Origin: Ferrigenium straubiae
Lineage (GTDB): Bacteria > Pseudomonadota > Gammaproteobacteria > Burkholderiales > Gallionellaceae
DNA length: 64,000 bases
Reading direction: 5' to 3'
NCBI GenBank assembly: GCA_019449655.1
Contig: JAHQXD010000002.1
Span: 414,276 to 478,275 of the forward strand
The stretch's first letter is position 1; every line of letters starts with the position of its first letter. The notes under the pieces are model-generated. The model was not told the DNA's origin. It saw only the letters and a program-made list of their open reading frames with translations, and did not search any database. Shown here one piece after another: positions 63,945 to 64,000 of this stretch. The translations under genes and the position numbers were made by a program.

Positions 63945-64000
63945 CTGACTTCCCCTTTTCCTGGTCGAAAAGGCGTCAACTTCTTTCAGGACGAGTCACA

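Larger units (their letters stand above)
62656..63998 (-). mobile_element. IS3-family insertion sequence
   Basis: A complete element of about 1343 bp. Left inverted repeat at 62656-62682 (beginning TGACCCGTCCTAAAATAGG) and right at 63972-63998 (inverse beginning TGACTCGTCCTGAAAG) match at 22 of 27 positions. Two overlapping-frame genes, orfA and orfB, lie on the minus strand. The base triplet before the left end is CAT and the two bases after the right end are CA, where the window ends; this fits a 3-bp target duplication. Both genes are intact, so it may be active. Confidence 0.88.

Overview
The window reads as chromosomal DNA of a betaproteobacterium. The clues are the gene pairs typical of that class (a DUF3619 gene behind an ECF sigma gene, a holC-DUF2486-like pair, tandem c5-type cytochromes), high G+C coding with strong third-position bias, and a dense load of c-type cytochromes. 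The content (AniA-type NirK, multiheme cytochromes, many redox and metal proteins, adenosylcobalamin-type ribonucleotide reductase) would suit a Gallionellaceae/Nitrosomonadales-like respiratory organism. That placement is an inference, not a match.

Layout. 1-7.6 kb: a GAF/HD-GYP protein, a major type IV pilin behind a sigma-54 promoter, a GT-C/TPR membrane protein, a BepA-like protease, a Ser/Thr kinase with a cNMP domain, and a rhodanese-TusA pair. 7.6-15.1 kb: housekeeping genes valS, holC, pepA, lptF, lptG. 15.1-17.2 kb: an ECF sigma factor (apparently starting at CTG) with its DUF3619 and DUF3106 partners. 17.3-25.6 kb: a respiratory region with a small cytochrome c, nirK, a three-gene redox operon (FAD/NAD(P)H-dual cNMP-4x[4Fe-4S] fusion; membrane diheme cytochrome b; FHA-TM-multiheme cytochrome c), a DUF1924 cytochrome and a lone PAS protein. 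25.7-33.6 kb: CusBA copper/silver efflux, then a hemerythrin/FmdE-like/DUF2249/c5-cytochrome group. 33.6-40 kb: a glycosyltransferase, an AT-rich orphan gene, mutS, suhB. 40-48.3 kb: trmJ-cysE, a complete isc operon with a readable IscR operator, dsbB, and a Cys/Met/His repeat protein. 48.4-52.3 kb: a solitary integron cassette beside nrdJ, which has tandem NrdR boxes. 52.4-62.7 kb: yqhA, a TlpA-like thioredoxin, a lytic transglycosylase, proS, a FecR-domain/Slam-like pair, radC, coaBC, dut. 62.66-64 kb: an IS3-family element inserted exactly at the dut stop codon.

The strongest candidates for undescribed biology are these. (1) The 19.4-24.4 kb operon looks like a signal-gated electron conduit from NAD(P)H through Fe-S clusters and a b-type membrane protein to a periplasmic multiheme cytochrome. 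(2) The FecR-domain protein with TbpB-like repeats sits next to a Slam-like outer-membrane barrel. (3) An attC-bearing gene cassette is present without an integrase in view. Palindromic repeats inserted in frame inside mutS and a glycosyltransferase gene are also notable. No tRNA, rRNA or CRISPR array was seen.
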